A program made the position numbers and the translations under genes. From contig CAYWJW010000043.1 in NCBI GenBank assembly GCA_964458795.1, positions 1 to 13,409 on the forward strand: a stretch of DNA of 13,409 nucleotides, read 5' to 3'. The stretch is from JAJTHY01 sp964458795 (GTDB taxonomy: Bacteria > Pseudomonadota > Alphaproteobacteria > Rickettsiales > Midichloriaceae). Below the pieces are notes generated by a model. The model saw only the letters and a program-made list of their open reading frames with translations, was not told where the DNA came from and searched no databases. This document shows, in pieces, positions 1 through 7,477 of this stretch (its first letter is position 1; every line of letters starts with the position of its first letter).

Positions 1-2
1 CC

Positions 3-2690
3 GTGGGCCTGTATGTAGGAAGGAATGTTAAAAGCGTTAAGGATTACGCTATCGCTGGGCGGATCTACGACACACCTATTTTGATCATTACGTTGCTTGC
101 GACCATCATGGGGGGCACAAGCACGATAGGCATCACTGAGAACATTTACCGTGATGGCATTATAATGATTTTGGCAACCAGTGGCTTTGTACTATCATAT
201 ATAGTTATATCTACCCTTATAGCACCTAAAATGGAAAAATTCTTGGGGTCCATATCTGTTGGCGACTTAATGCGTACCTTCTATGGAAAACCAGGACAGA
301 TTATAACAGGCCTAGTGGGATTTCTGTTCTGCATAAGCATTGTAGCAGCGCAGATAAAAGCCATAGGTTTTACATTCGATTCAACTTTTCATACTGGTTC
401 CGATCTTGGAATTCTAATAGGCGGCGGCGTTTTAGTAGTTTACTCTTCATTTGGCGGTATGCGCGCGGTAACTATCACAGACATATTGCAATTTGCTATA
501 CTGATTGTAATGGTGCCTTTAATTGCAAATATTGCTGTTCACCATGTCGGTGGAATTGGCCATATCTTTAACAACTTACCAAAAGAGAAGCTTGAGGTTT
601 TTGGTCATGAAAAGTTTTGGGAATATCTGAACACTTGGTTTGTGTGGGGGCTCTTCCCGACATTTTTAGTGAGCCCTCCCATTATCCAAAGAATGCTGAT
701 GACTCGCAATAAAAAACAGATTTCTACTATGTTTAATGTGGGAGCTATTTTTACAGTTCCTTTTGAAATAATGGTAATGCTGATCGGATTTGTAGCATTA
801 CTCATGTATCCATCACTTACACAGCCAGCACTTGCTCTGCCAAATGTTATTAATGATTTGCTTCCACCAGTAATAAGGGGGCTTGCAATCTCCGGTATAC
901 TTGCGGTTATCATGTCTACTGCTGATTCCTTTTTGCACTCTGCAGGCATTTCATTAGTTCATGATTTTCTAGAGCCACTTTTCGGTAAACGCATGCGGCT
1001 TAATGAACTATTTATAACTAAATTTCTAACTTTGGGACTTGGTATTGGAGCCATCCTTATGGCAACAAAGTTCCAACGCATAATGGACTTAGAGCTTTAT
1101 GCTGTTGGATTATGGGGACCACTAATTACCATACCACTAATCTGTGGAATTCTTGGTATACGAGTTTTAAAGAATGCATTCCTATATTCTGTCGGTGCCG
1201 CATTAACTGCCTTTATATTTTGGTATTTCATCAGCAAAAGTACTGCTTTCCCAAGCTTAGCTAGCTTTCCAGATCTATCAGCATTGCTGGGAATAATAGC
1301 TAGTGGACTTGTGTTCCTCGTAGCCTATCTGTTCAATACAAAAATTACTAGTGTTGACTACTCCTTAAGAAAAGAAGCTAGTGCATATATTATTAAACAA
1401 TTCAAGGAGTTCTTAGGTGCTATAGCTATTGTAATGCCAACCCCTGGAAATATATATCGTTATTCTAATGAAAAGTTTGAGAAATACGGTGCTGACTATA
1501 TAATGTTTGGGGTTTTCTGCTGCATGAATTTTATCATCCCCTATTTCATGTGGACATATAACGAGCCAAAAAACTATGAACTTATGCTTGCCATGCGCCT
1601 GCTTGCCGGGTTTTTATGTGTTGGCTTGCTATTGCACAGCTACTGGCCTAATAACCTTAAGAAATGGTTTCCTGTATACTGGTTTTTTACCGCCGGCTAC
1701 TGCTTACCTTTCATGACTTCGGTAATGATACTCCTTACAGGAGCAGAGTCAGAATGGCTGATAAACATGGTGCTATCTATATTTTTACTTGCATTGTTGG
1801 TAGATGCATTGACCTTTGTTATATTGCTAATTTCTTTCTCAGGGCTTGGCTATATCTTCTTTATATCACTGCTTGAGCATCCTCAGTTAGATTTTAATCA
1901 TGAGTCAATTTACCTGATGTCATACATAATAATATTTGCATCATTGATATGTTTATTATTTGCTCGCAAAAGAGAGATTAAACAAGATGAGAAGTTGACT
2001 AATCTAAGACTAATTGCTGGAAGCATTGCCCACGAAGTACGAACTCCAATCTTTGCATCGCTTATGAATGCTGAAACTTTAGACAATATTCTCAGCACAG
2101 CAAAAATCACTACCCGTAAAGAAGATGTTTCGATAAAGCTTCCTAAGTCTGACTACTATTGTATCAAAAACATAATATGCAAAAACCTTGTTGGCTCTAT
2201 GCGCAAGGGAGATAAAATAATTGAAATGCTACTTATGTCCTTGAAAGACAAAGTGATGTCTGATGATGTTTCCGACTATCCAATTTCTGATATAATTTAT
2301 GAAGCAGTAGATGAGTATTGTCTAAATCAAGAAGAGATAAAAAGACTTACAATCGACATAAAGGATGACTTTTCAGTTCATGGTTCCAAGCTTTTCTTAA
2401 AACACGTACTCATGAACCTACTTAAGAATGCTTATAAATATGCTGGTAAGTCAGCCAATATAATTATATCAACCCGTGATGGAAAACTCTTTTTCAAAGA
2501 TAATGGGGTTGGGATACCTGATGCAACCTTGGATAAGATCTTTGATAGGTTCTATACATCAAGCAGCTCTGGAACCGGCATAGGCCTTGCTTTCTGCCAG
2601 ATGGTGATGAAGAGTATAAATGGCAGCATATCCTGCAAATCTACGCTTGGCAAAGAAACTGAGTTTGTTTTGGAGTTTACCGATGAGTAA
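3..2690 (+). CDS. Sodium:solute symporter fused to a sensor histidine kinase (5' partial)
   Basis: The frame is open from the window edge. The GTG at 3 is probably not the true start, because a first membrane helix normally precedes the GLYVGR segment. Visible residues 1 to about 450 form an SLC5/SSS transporter, with ATIMGGTSTIG near 33-43, YSSFGGMRAVTITD near 147-160 and the sodium-site segment MSTADS near 304-309. A second membrane module at about 497-660 contains HSYWPNNLKKWFPVYWFF and CLPF, which resembles the sensor domain of CqsS/LqsS autoinducer kinases. A HisKA domain follows with HEVRTP (phospho-acceptor His677), then the HATPase N-box near 801-810, G1 box DNGVG (Asp833), F-box FDRFY and G2 box GTGIGL. 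No receiver domain follows, so phosphate must pass to a separate response regulator. The layout recalls CbrA/CrbS, in which transporter and kinase are one inner-membrane protein. The substrate and stimulus cannot be read from sequence. Confidence 0.9.
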   Translation: MGLYVGRNVKSVKDYAIAGRIYDTPILIITLLATIMGGTSTIGITENIYRDGIIMILATSGFVLSYIVISTLIAPKMEKFLGSISVGDLMRTFYGKPGQIITGLVGFLFCISIVAAQIKAIGFTFDSTFHTGSDLGILIGGGVLVVYSSFGGMRAVTITDILQFAILIVMVPLIANIAVHHVGGIGHIFNNLPKEKLEVFGHEKFWEYLNTWFVWGLFPTFLVSPPIIQRMLMTRNKKQISTMFNVGAIFTVPFEIMVMLIGFVALLMYPSLTQPALALPNVINDLLPPVIRGLAISGILAVIMSTADSFLHSAGISLVHDFLEPLFGKRMRLNELFITKFLTLGLGIGAILMATKFQRIMDLELYAVGLWGPLITIPLICGILGIRVLKNAFLYSVGAALTAFIFWYFISKSTAFPSLASFPDLSALLGIIASGLVFLVAYLFNTKITSVDYSLRKEASAYIIKQFKEFLGAIAIVMPTPGNIYRYSNEKFEKYGADYIMFGVFCCMNFIIPYFMWTYNEPKNYELMLAMRLLAGFLCVGLLLHSYWPNNLKKWFPVYWFFTAGYCLPFMTSVMILLTGAESEWLINMVLSIFLLALLVDALTFVILLISFSGLGYIFFISLLEHPQLDFNHESIYLMSYIIIFASLICLLFARKREIKQDEKLTNLRLIAGSIAHEVRTPIFASLMNAETLDNILSTAKITTRKEDVSIKLPKSDYYCIKNIICKNLVGSMRKGDKIIEMLLMSLKDKVMSDDVSDYPISDIIYEAVDEYCLNQEEIKRLTIDIKDDFSVHGSKLFLKHVLMNLLKNAYKYAGKSANIIISTRDGKLFFKDNGVGIPDATLDKIFDRFYTSSSSGTGIGLAFCQMVMKSINGSISCKSTLGKETEFVLEFTDE

Positions 2691-2696
2691 AAAATT

Positions 2697-2715
2697 CAAC
2701 ATCTTAATGATGTTG
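2697..2715. repeat. Short perfect inverted repeat after the kinase gene
   Basis: CAACATC (2697-2703) pairs perfectly with GATGTTG (2709-2715) around a 5-nt loop, 6 nt after the kinase stop codon. No T-run follows, so an intrinsic terminator is not well supported. It lies directly upstream of the -10 of the next gene, so it could equally be an operator-like site. Confidence 0.4.
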
Positions 2716-2726
2716 TAACAGTAGTG

Positions 2727-2735
2727 TGTTATAAT
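2727..2735 (+). promoter_or_regulatory. Extended -10 promoter of the LRR gene
   Basis: TGT followed by a perfect TATAAT (2730-2735) forms an extended -10 element. No good -35 hexamer is visible 16-18 nt upstream, which is tolerated by extended -10 promoters. The predicted start near 2742 leaves a leader of about 20 nt before the ATG at 2763. Confidence 0.55.
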
Positions 2736-2762
2736 GTGAGAATTAATGATTAAGAGTATATT

Positions 2763-3977
2763 ATGAAAAAAACTGATGATCTAACTTATTCTAGAATAGC
2801 GTCTGAACTGTCTAAGGGTGGCACTGAAATTTCTCTAAAGTCTTACGCAAATGAAACTCTAAGGCAACAGGATATAGAATACCTGCCTGATCTTATTAAG
2901 CAGTATAAAAATATTACTAGAATAAGCCTTACAGGTACTGAGATATACGATGATGATGCGAAAGCATTAGCAGAGGCATTGCAAGGTAACACTGCGCTTA
3001 CTAGTCTTGATCTTAGCGACAACCAGCTTAGTGATAAAAGTGCAGAAGCATTCGGGATGATATTGCAAAATAACCACACACTTACTACGCTTACTCTTAG
3101 GAATAACCTGTTTAGAGGTGAAGGTGCGAAGGAACTAGCAAGAGCTTTAAACCAAAATAAAGTACTTACTGCCTTTTATCTTAGTGATAATCAGATCGGT
3201 AATAAAGGTGCGATAGCATTAGCGAAGGTGTTGCAGAGTAATACAGCACTTACTGAGCTTGATATTAGAGGAAACAATATTGATGATGAGGGTGCAAAAG
3301 CATTGGCGAATGCCTTACATAATAACACCATTCTTATTGAGTTTAATTTTGACGGCAATAACCTGGGTAGTGAGGGATTAAAAGCCTTGCAAGCCTCTGT
3401 GTTATCACCTAGCAGTAATATTTTACGTAGTGACATTCCAGGAATAGAAGAGGAGCTTGAACGTAGGCGTGATCATGTAGAAGCATTGGCCCATGAGTGG
3501 GGAAAATATAAATCAGCCAAGCACGAACCACTAAAAAGCCTGCCTGAAGAATTTAAAAAATATACTAGCGCTATAAAAAGGAACCTTTCATCAGTGGACC
3601 AGTATGGCATTCATCCTAATGAACTAATCGAATCTTTTAGTGATTATGTAAATGGGTTGGAAACTAAGGAAACACCCAAAACCATCACAAAAGATACAAA
3701 GACCGAGGTTAAACCCGGTGAAAAAGGCGGTAATAAAGAGATCAAGAAATCAGAAGACCACAATCGCGTTCTAAGGTATATGGGCACCGGTACTGTTATT
3801 GGCGCTGGTATATTTGGAATTGCATTATATGCCCTACGTGCTACCGCATATTCCCCAAATGGCATTTTGCCCATTTCTCTATGTGGACTATCTTCGGTTA
3901 TAGCAGGCGCAGGTGCAGGATATTTCTTAAGTACGAGAGGTAGCTGGAAGGAACAAGGAGTTGGGAGAGGGGAATAG
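2763..3977 (+). CDS. Leucine-rich repeat protein with C-terminal membrane hairpin
   Basis: The protein has 404 residues. Residues about 50-210 carry about six RNI/NLRC3-type leucine-rich repeats of roughly 28 residues, with the recurring pattern L-x-x-L-D-L-S-D-N-x-(I/L) followed by A-x-x-L-A-x-x-L. A charged helical segment (about 226-275) and a Lys/Thr/Pro/Glu-rich linker (about 300-332) follow. Two hydrophobic, glycine-rich segments (about 340-360 and 368-390) then form a likely membrane hairpin ahead of a short polar tail. There is no signal peptide. RNI repeats of this type are eukaryote-like and common in effector-like proteins of intracellular bacteria; they mediate protein binding. 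The hairpin suggests insertion in a bacterial or host membrane. The host role is inferred and the partner is unknown. Its own promoter lies just upstream, and a palindromic element begins about 50 bp after the stop. Confidence 0.85.
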   Translation: MKKTDDLTYSRIASELSKGGTEISLKSYANETLRQQDIEYLPDLIKQYKNITRISLTGTEIYDDDAKALAEALQGNTALTSLDLSDNQLSDKSAEAFGMILQNNHTLTTLTLRNNLFRGEGAKELARALNQNKVLTAFYLSDNQIGNKGAIALAKVLQSNTALTELDIRGNNIDDEGAKALANALHNNTILIEFNFDGNNLGSEGLKALQASVLSPSSNILRSDIPGIEEELERRRDHVEALAHEWGKYKSAKHEPLKSLPEEFKKYTSAIKRNLSSVDQYGIHPNELIESFSDYVNGLETKETPKTITKDTKTEVKPGEKGGNKEIKKSEDHNRVLRYMGTGTVIGAGIFGIALYALRATAYSPNGILPISLCGLSSVIAGAGAGYFLSTRGSWKEQGVGRGE

Positions 3978-4027
3978 TAGATACTTAGGACCATCCATAA
4001 AGAAAACTTACCTATTATCTTTTCTTA

Positions 4028-4186
4028 TACCAAGACCCATAAATAATTAAGTGAATGCGCGATAGATTTTGGTTTTTTGGGAAGTCGCGGAATACCTATA
4101 ATATTATACATATTTTAGGTGTTCCGCGACGACTAAAAAAATCAAAAGATGAAGCGCATTCACTTAATTATTTGTGGGTCTTGGTA
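4028..4186. mobile_element. 159-bp palindromic MITE-like element, copy 1
   Basis: The ends are TACCAAGACCC and its exact complement GGGTCTTGGTA. The terminal inverted repeats run 33 bp with one T/G mismatch, and an inner 14-bp stem (4084-4097 with 4117-4130) surrounds an A/T-rich loop, so nearly the whole element folds on itself. It is flanked by TTA on both sides (4025-4027 and 4187-4189), read here as a target duplication of TTA (or TA). A second 159-bp copy lies at 6453-6611 in the same orientation and differs at 7 positions by my count. There is no coding capacity, so any transposase must act in trans. TA or TNA targets are known for IS630/mariner-like and some IS5-group elements; which one applies is not visible. 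The element occupies about half of the 307-bp gap at 3978-4284. Its hairpin could end transcription from the LRR gene, and it contains a TATAAT (4097-4102). Confidence 0.8.
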
Positions 4187-4284
4187 TTAGTCACATTTTA
4201 AAAGAAAAGATAGCTTAAGAATATGTGGAAAAACACTGCAAAAGCGTTATTCTGTGTTCGTGTTAAACTTCTATATACGGTATT

Positions 4285-4425
4285 ATGATGACCGATTTAT
4301 CTCCGCAGGAAGATTTTGTTGTAGCAGCTTCTGAAATGCTTGAAGACTTCTATTTATCCAAAATTGCTGAGGCACTTGATAAAAAAGGAGCTATAACCTA
4401 CAAACATGCTGATGCTTGGAAATGA
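4285..4425 (+). CDS. Small hypothetical ORF, 46 codons
   Basis: The ORF starts at ATG 4285 (or ATG 4288) and ends with TGA at 4423-4425. It encodes an acidic, helix-prone peptide starting MMTDLSPQEDF and ending KHADAWK. I recognise no family. No Shine-Dalgarno sequence is visible. A TATATA at 4272-4277 would place transcription starts almost on the ATG, giving a nearly leaderless message. It converges on dciA with 7 nt between the two stop codons. It could be a genuine small protein or the surviving 5' end of a gene truncated during local rearrangement next to the palindromic element. Confidence 0.4.
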   Translation: MMTDLSPQEDFVVAASEMLEDFYLSKIAEALDKKGAITYKHADAWK

Positions 4426-4432
4426 AGTACAG

Positions 4433-4894
4433 CTACAACCCCTCATAAAGCGAAGCCAGTGCTGCTTTTAATTCCTCATCACGCACATGCTCCAGTTCTT
4501 TGGGAAGCTCTATCTTCGGTTTGGGAGTCGGCATTTCTACAGGCTGTTTACTCTGCTTTATCTCTGAAGCCTTCTTAGGCTTTACCGATATCCTAATTCT
4601 TGAGACTGCTTTGTAACCAAAGAAAGTAGCGATTCGCTCAACAATGCGGGCTTCATAAGATTGAATTTCCAATGAAAATGCTGGATTGCTCACATTAATA
4701 TGCAGTATTCCTGCCCTAGTTTGCCCAGGTTCAAAGGTTATTTTCTCCGGCCAACAAATCTTAGCTAAGCTTTCCCCTACTATTACATCCCATTGATTTA
4801 AAATTTTGGAATTAATGAAGCCATACTTTTTAAACGTAGACTTAGTAAGGTCATCGTAGAGTCGGTCAAAACTTTTTATCCCATGTTGTTTCAT
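4433..4894 (-). CDS. dciA: DciA-family (DUF721) replicative helicase loader
   Basis: The protein has 153 residues. The N-terminal part has the DUF721 pattern: WDVIVGESLAKICWPEKI (35-52), then a strand-helix segment GILHINVSNPAFSLEIQ followed by a helix and RIRISV, consistent with a KH-like fold. The C-terminal third is a Lys/Pro/Glu-rich linker ending in an acidic helix. DciA is the ancestral bacterial loader that helps place the replicative helicase DnaB on DNA in species lacking DnaC/DnaI. The start is fixed by an ATGA overlap: comM stops at 4891-4893 and this ATG occupies 4892-4894, so the two are probably translationally coupled. The family call is secure; the loader role comes from homologues. 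Confidence 0.82.
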   Translation of the reverse strand: MKQHGIKSFDRLYDDLTKSTFKKYGFINSKILNQWDVIVGESLAKICWPEKITFEPGQTRAGILHINVSNPAFSLEIQSYEARIVERIATFFGYKAVSRIRISVKPKKASEIKQSKQPVEMPTPKPKIELPKELEHVRDEELKAALASLYEGL

Positions 4895-6399
4895 GCTCGT
4901 AACTTTGTAACCCTAAAATTAAGTGCTTCAGCAAGGTGCTCTGTTTCAATACCATTAGACCCAGCAAGATCGGCAATAGTACGGGCTACCCGTAAAATCC
5001 TTGTATATCCACGCATAGAAAGTGAGAATCTATCTACCGCCTTTTTCAGTATATTCCTAGCCTCAACATTTATTTGTGTATGCTCTTCTAAAAGCTTGCC
5101 ATCTGCACTACTGTTAAGTTTAAAAGATGCATCTTTATAACGTTCAGCTTGAATCTGCCGAGCGCTTGCTACACGAGCTGCAACAACTGATGATGTCTCA
5201 CTCCCCAGCTCATTTTCTTTTCCAAAAATATCAATACCAACAACATCAACTCTTATGTCAAACCTATCAAATAAGGGTCCAGAAATCTTGGATTGATAAT
5301 CCTCAGCACATCTAGGTGCTTTGCTGCACATATTATTTGCGTCACCAAAGTTACCGCATTTACATGGATTCATTGCGGCGATCAGCTGAAATCTTGCAGG
5401 GTATGTTACATGTCTATTTACCCGTGCGATTGTAATTTCTCCATCTTCAATTGGTTGTCTCAAAGCCTCAAGTACATTAGTGGAAAACTGCGGCAACTCA
5501 TCAAGGAACAATACACCTCTATGCGCAAGTGTAACTTCTCCAGGCGTAGCAAGCTTGCCACCACCAACCATCGCAGCCATTGATGCTGAGTTGTGCGGAT
5601 CACGGAATGGACGGCTGCCTACAAGCTGATCTTTCTTCAAAATACCGGCGATACTCGCAATTATTGAAGTCTCTAGCATCTCTTCATGCGAAAGAGAGGG
5701 AAGTATTCCCGGTAACCTCTTAGCTAGCATTGATTTACCCGAACCAGGGGGGCCAATCATCAACATATTATGCCCACCTGCAGCTGCTATTTCAAGAGCG
5801 CGCTTGGCTAAATATTGTCCTTTTATGTCAATGAGGTCCGGATACTCTACATTATCATTGGCTGTAATACGCGCAGGATAGGATAAAGCCTGCTTGGTGT
5901 TAAGGTGATTTATTATTTGCAACATATCGGTAGGTGCGACAATTAACTTGTTACCGGACCATGTCGCCTCACTCCCATTGGCACTTGGGCAGATAATCCC
6001 TTTATCATTTGCATTGGCGCCAATTGCAGCGGGCAGCACACCACTTACTGCATTGATTAATCCGTCAAGAGATAGCTCACCCACTACAAAATAGTCCTTT
6101 AGCGACTCTGCATCTATCACTTTCATTTCAGCAAGCAGCCCAAGTGCAATCGCCAGATCATAGTGGCTACCATCCTTGTGCAAATCCGCAGGCGCCAAAT
6201 TCACAATTACTCGTCTTTGCGGAAAGGATAGCGAGAGACTATGGAAAGCAGCTCTAATGCGCTCCTTAGACTCGGCCACTGATTTATCCGCAAGCCCTAC
6301 TATGCTAATACTAGGCAACCCTGGTGACACCTGCACCTGAACATCAATGGGCTTAACATCGACTCCTTCATACGCAAAACTCAAAACACGCGCTACCAT
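4891..6399 (-). CDS. comM: ComM/YifB-type Mg-chelatase-like AAA+ ATPase
   Basis: At 502 residues it is close to the usual family length, so it appears intact. Residues 1 to about 165 form the Lon-like (ChlI) N-terminal domain. The AAA+ core has Walker A GPPGSGKS (216-223), the family segment FRDPHNSASMAAMVGGG (265-281) and Walker B VLFLDE (296-301). It also has a four-cysteine zinc-type cluster (C346, C348, C358, C364) and SGPLFDRFD (373-381), which carries the likely arginine finger. A C-terminal lid follows. In other bacteria ComM is a hexameric helicase that drives branch migration of incoming single-stranded DNA into the chromosome during natural transformation. Its presence does not prove competence here. 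It is co-transcribed with dciA. The palindromic copy 2 lies about 50 bp upstream of its ATG, and no clear promoter is visible in between. Confidence 0.93.
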   Translation of the reverse strand: MVARVLSFAYEGVDVKPIDVQVQVSPGLPSISIVGLADKSVAESKERIRAAFHSLSLSFPQRRVIVNLAPADLHKDGSHYDLAIALGLLAEMKVIDAESLKDYFVVGELSLDGLINAVSGVLPAAIGANANDKGIICPSANGSEATWSGNKLIVAPTDMLQIINHLNTKQALSYPARITANDNVEYPDLIDIKGQYLAKRALEIAAAGGHNMLMIGPPGSGKSMLAKRLPGILPSLSHEEMLETSIIASIAGILKKDQLVGSRPFRDPHNSASMAAMVGGGKLATPGEVTLAHRGVLFLDELPQFSTNVLEALRQPIEDGEITIARVNRHVTYPARFQLIAAMNPCKCGNFGDANNMCSKAPRCAEDYQSKISGPLFDRFDIRVDVVGIDIFGKENELGSETSSVVAARVASARQIQAERYKDASFKLNSSADGKLLEEHTQINVEARNILKKAVDRFSLSMRGYTRILRVARTIADLAGSNGIETEHLAEALNFRVTKLRA

Positions 6400-6452
6400 A
6401 AATTAATTAACACTTAAGTTACTGAAAAAATTGCTCAAGCCTACAAAGCTTA

Positions 6453-6611
6453 TACCAAGACCCATAAATAATTAAGAGAATGCGCTATAGATTTTGGTTT
6501 TTTGGGAAGTCGCGGAACACCTATAATATTGTACATATTTTAGGTGTTCTGCGACGACTAAAAAAATCAAAAGATGAGGCGCATTCACTTAATTATTTGT
6601 GGTTCTTGGTA
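6453..6611. mobile_element. 159-bp palindromic MITE-like element, copy 2
   Basis: This is the second copy of the element at 4028-4186, the same length and orientation, again flanked by TTA (6450-6452 and 6612-6614). The outer arms have decayed slightly more than in copy 1, with two extra mismatches. The inner stem is intact except for one G-T pair. It lies between comM (minus) and the 6845 gene (plus), in the 445-bp gap at 6400-6844. The rest of that gap holds the bipartite element at 6670 and a proximal promoter at 6790. The position upstream of comM means the element may have displaced or supplied comM promoter sequence. Confidence 0.8.
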
Positions 6612-6669
6612 TTATACGCTTGCAGACAATATAAATTATAATTACCTGAGTCTATAAATATTTTCATCC

Positions 6670-6731
6670 GGGACTTCCATTGTCTATACCAAGTCAACTA
6701 TACTCATAAATATAAGATGAGAGAGGTATGC
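6670..6731 (+). promoter_or_regulatory. Bipartite conserved element, copy A
   Basis: GGGACTTCCAT (6670-6680), 18 nt, TATACT (6699-6704), then CATAAATAT (6705-6713). An A/T tract (6657-6664) precedes it. The homology with copy B continues to GGTATGC at 6731. Read as a promoter, TTCCAT is a weak -35, the spacer is 18 nt, TATACT is a good -10 and the A/T tract sits where an UP element would. CTCAT (6703-6707) can pair with ATGAG (6717-6721). The promoter reading is an inference; the conservation is directly visible. Confidence 0.6.
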
Positions 6732-6789
6732 GGTAATTTCTTAAATAACAAATGCTTTTCCAAAAATGCAAATCTTAACATTTCAATGG

Positions 6790-6818
6790 TTGATATTTGT
6801 TAAAGTGATATTTACAAT
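6790..6818 (+). promoter_or_regulatory. Sigma-70-type promoter of the 6845 gene
   Basis: TTGATA (6790-6795) and TACAAT (6813-6818) are each one base from consensus and are separated by exactly 17 nt. Predicted initiation near 6825 leaves a leader of about 20 nt containing the TGAGG ribosome binding site at 6832-6836. This is the best-matching promoter in the window. Confidence 0.65.
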
Positions 6819-6844
6819 TCAAAAAATAACCTGAGGTTTAACAA

Positions 6845-7477
6845 ATGAAGTACAGAGACCAAGAACGCCATTTTGCGTGGATCGGAGTACGCGAACTTTA
6901 TAGAGAAAATAGGAGGGATGCTCCTTCAGAAGATGCAAAAAGAGTAAAGTATGAATATCGTGTAGCTAAAACTAAATTATATCGAAAGCAATTTAGAGAA
7001 GATTTTCCCAAATATGAAAATCAAATAGATCAAGATCAAGATTTAGCCAATCTAGCTAATACTGATATTAAAAGAATTATAGCTCCATTTTATCCTCCTA
7101 TACAAAATGATGACTTATTACAAAAATCTAGATTACGTAATCCAAAAAAAGCCATGCTTGACCTTACACAATCTTTCTTTTTTCTTACTACAGCTTTTGC
7201 CTTAGGATCTTATGACATTATAAAATTTACTTTTTGTAAGACTTCGCCTTCGCTGCCATTAAATTTAATAGGAGTACTAATACTAATATGGATTATCAAG
7301 CACCCTCAACCTAAAGATATAGAGGAATCTAATGATATATTTCCTCCTGTCATCCTTTCTTTTACCGACCTTATAAAAGAGATAATAGATAACCCCACTA
7401 AATATCCCCCACGACAATATCCTAATTATAAAAATTTTATAAACAATGAACAAACTAATTTGGACAGGAGCCATTAA
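6845..7477 (+). CDS. Hypothetical small membrane protein, first gene of a two-gene unit
   Basis: The protein has 210 residues and no family I recognise. The first 55 residues are strongly charged and rich in Arg, Lys and Tyr, without a signal peptide. A hydrophobic segment near 107-128 (SFFFLTTAFALGSYDII) and a second near 138-152 (PLNLIGVLILIWIIK) suggest a membrane hairpin. The C-terminal 55 residues are polar, with many Asn, Pro and Tyr. TGAGG 8 nt before the ATG is a clear ribosome binding site, unlike most genes here. The stop TAA shares one base with the ATG of the next gene (TAATG), implying translational coupling and joint function. Base composition looks more AT-rich than dxs or comM, which may indicate a later arrival. 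Confidence 0.7.
   Translation: MKYRDQERHFAWIGVRELYRENRRDAPSEDAKRVKYEYRVAKTKLYRKQFREDFPKYENQIDQDQDLANLANTDIKRIIAPFYPPIQNDDLLQKSRLRNPKKAMLDLTQSFFFLTTAFALGSYDIIKFTFCKTSPSLPLNLIGVLILIWIIKHPQPKDIEESNDIFPPVILSFTDLIKEIIDNPTKYPPRQYPNYKNFINNEQTNLDRSH
7462..7470 (+). promoter_or_regulatory. Strong ribosome binding site for the 7477 gene
   Basis: GGACAGGAG ends 6 nt before the ATG at 7477 and contains AGGAG (7466-7470). Together with the TAATG overlap, it decides this start over the in-frame ATG at 7501. Confidence 0.65.

Noticed and set aside
3644..3994. Antisense 116-codon ORF opposite the LRR gene
   Set aside because: It mirrors the strong coding signal of the LRR protein, is proline-rich by frame shadowing, and has no start context or family resemblance.
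4883..5583. Plus-strand ORFs opposite comM
   Set aside because: They are shadows of the well-conserved ComM reading frame and have no recognisable product.
6670..6680. Resemblance of GGGACTTCCA to a eukaryotic NF-kappa-B site
   Set aside because: The similarity is short and the bacterial context with fixed spacing to a -10-like box is a better explanation. Nothing suggests host transcription factor binding.
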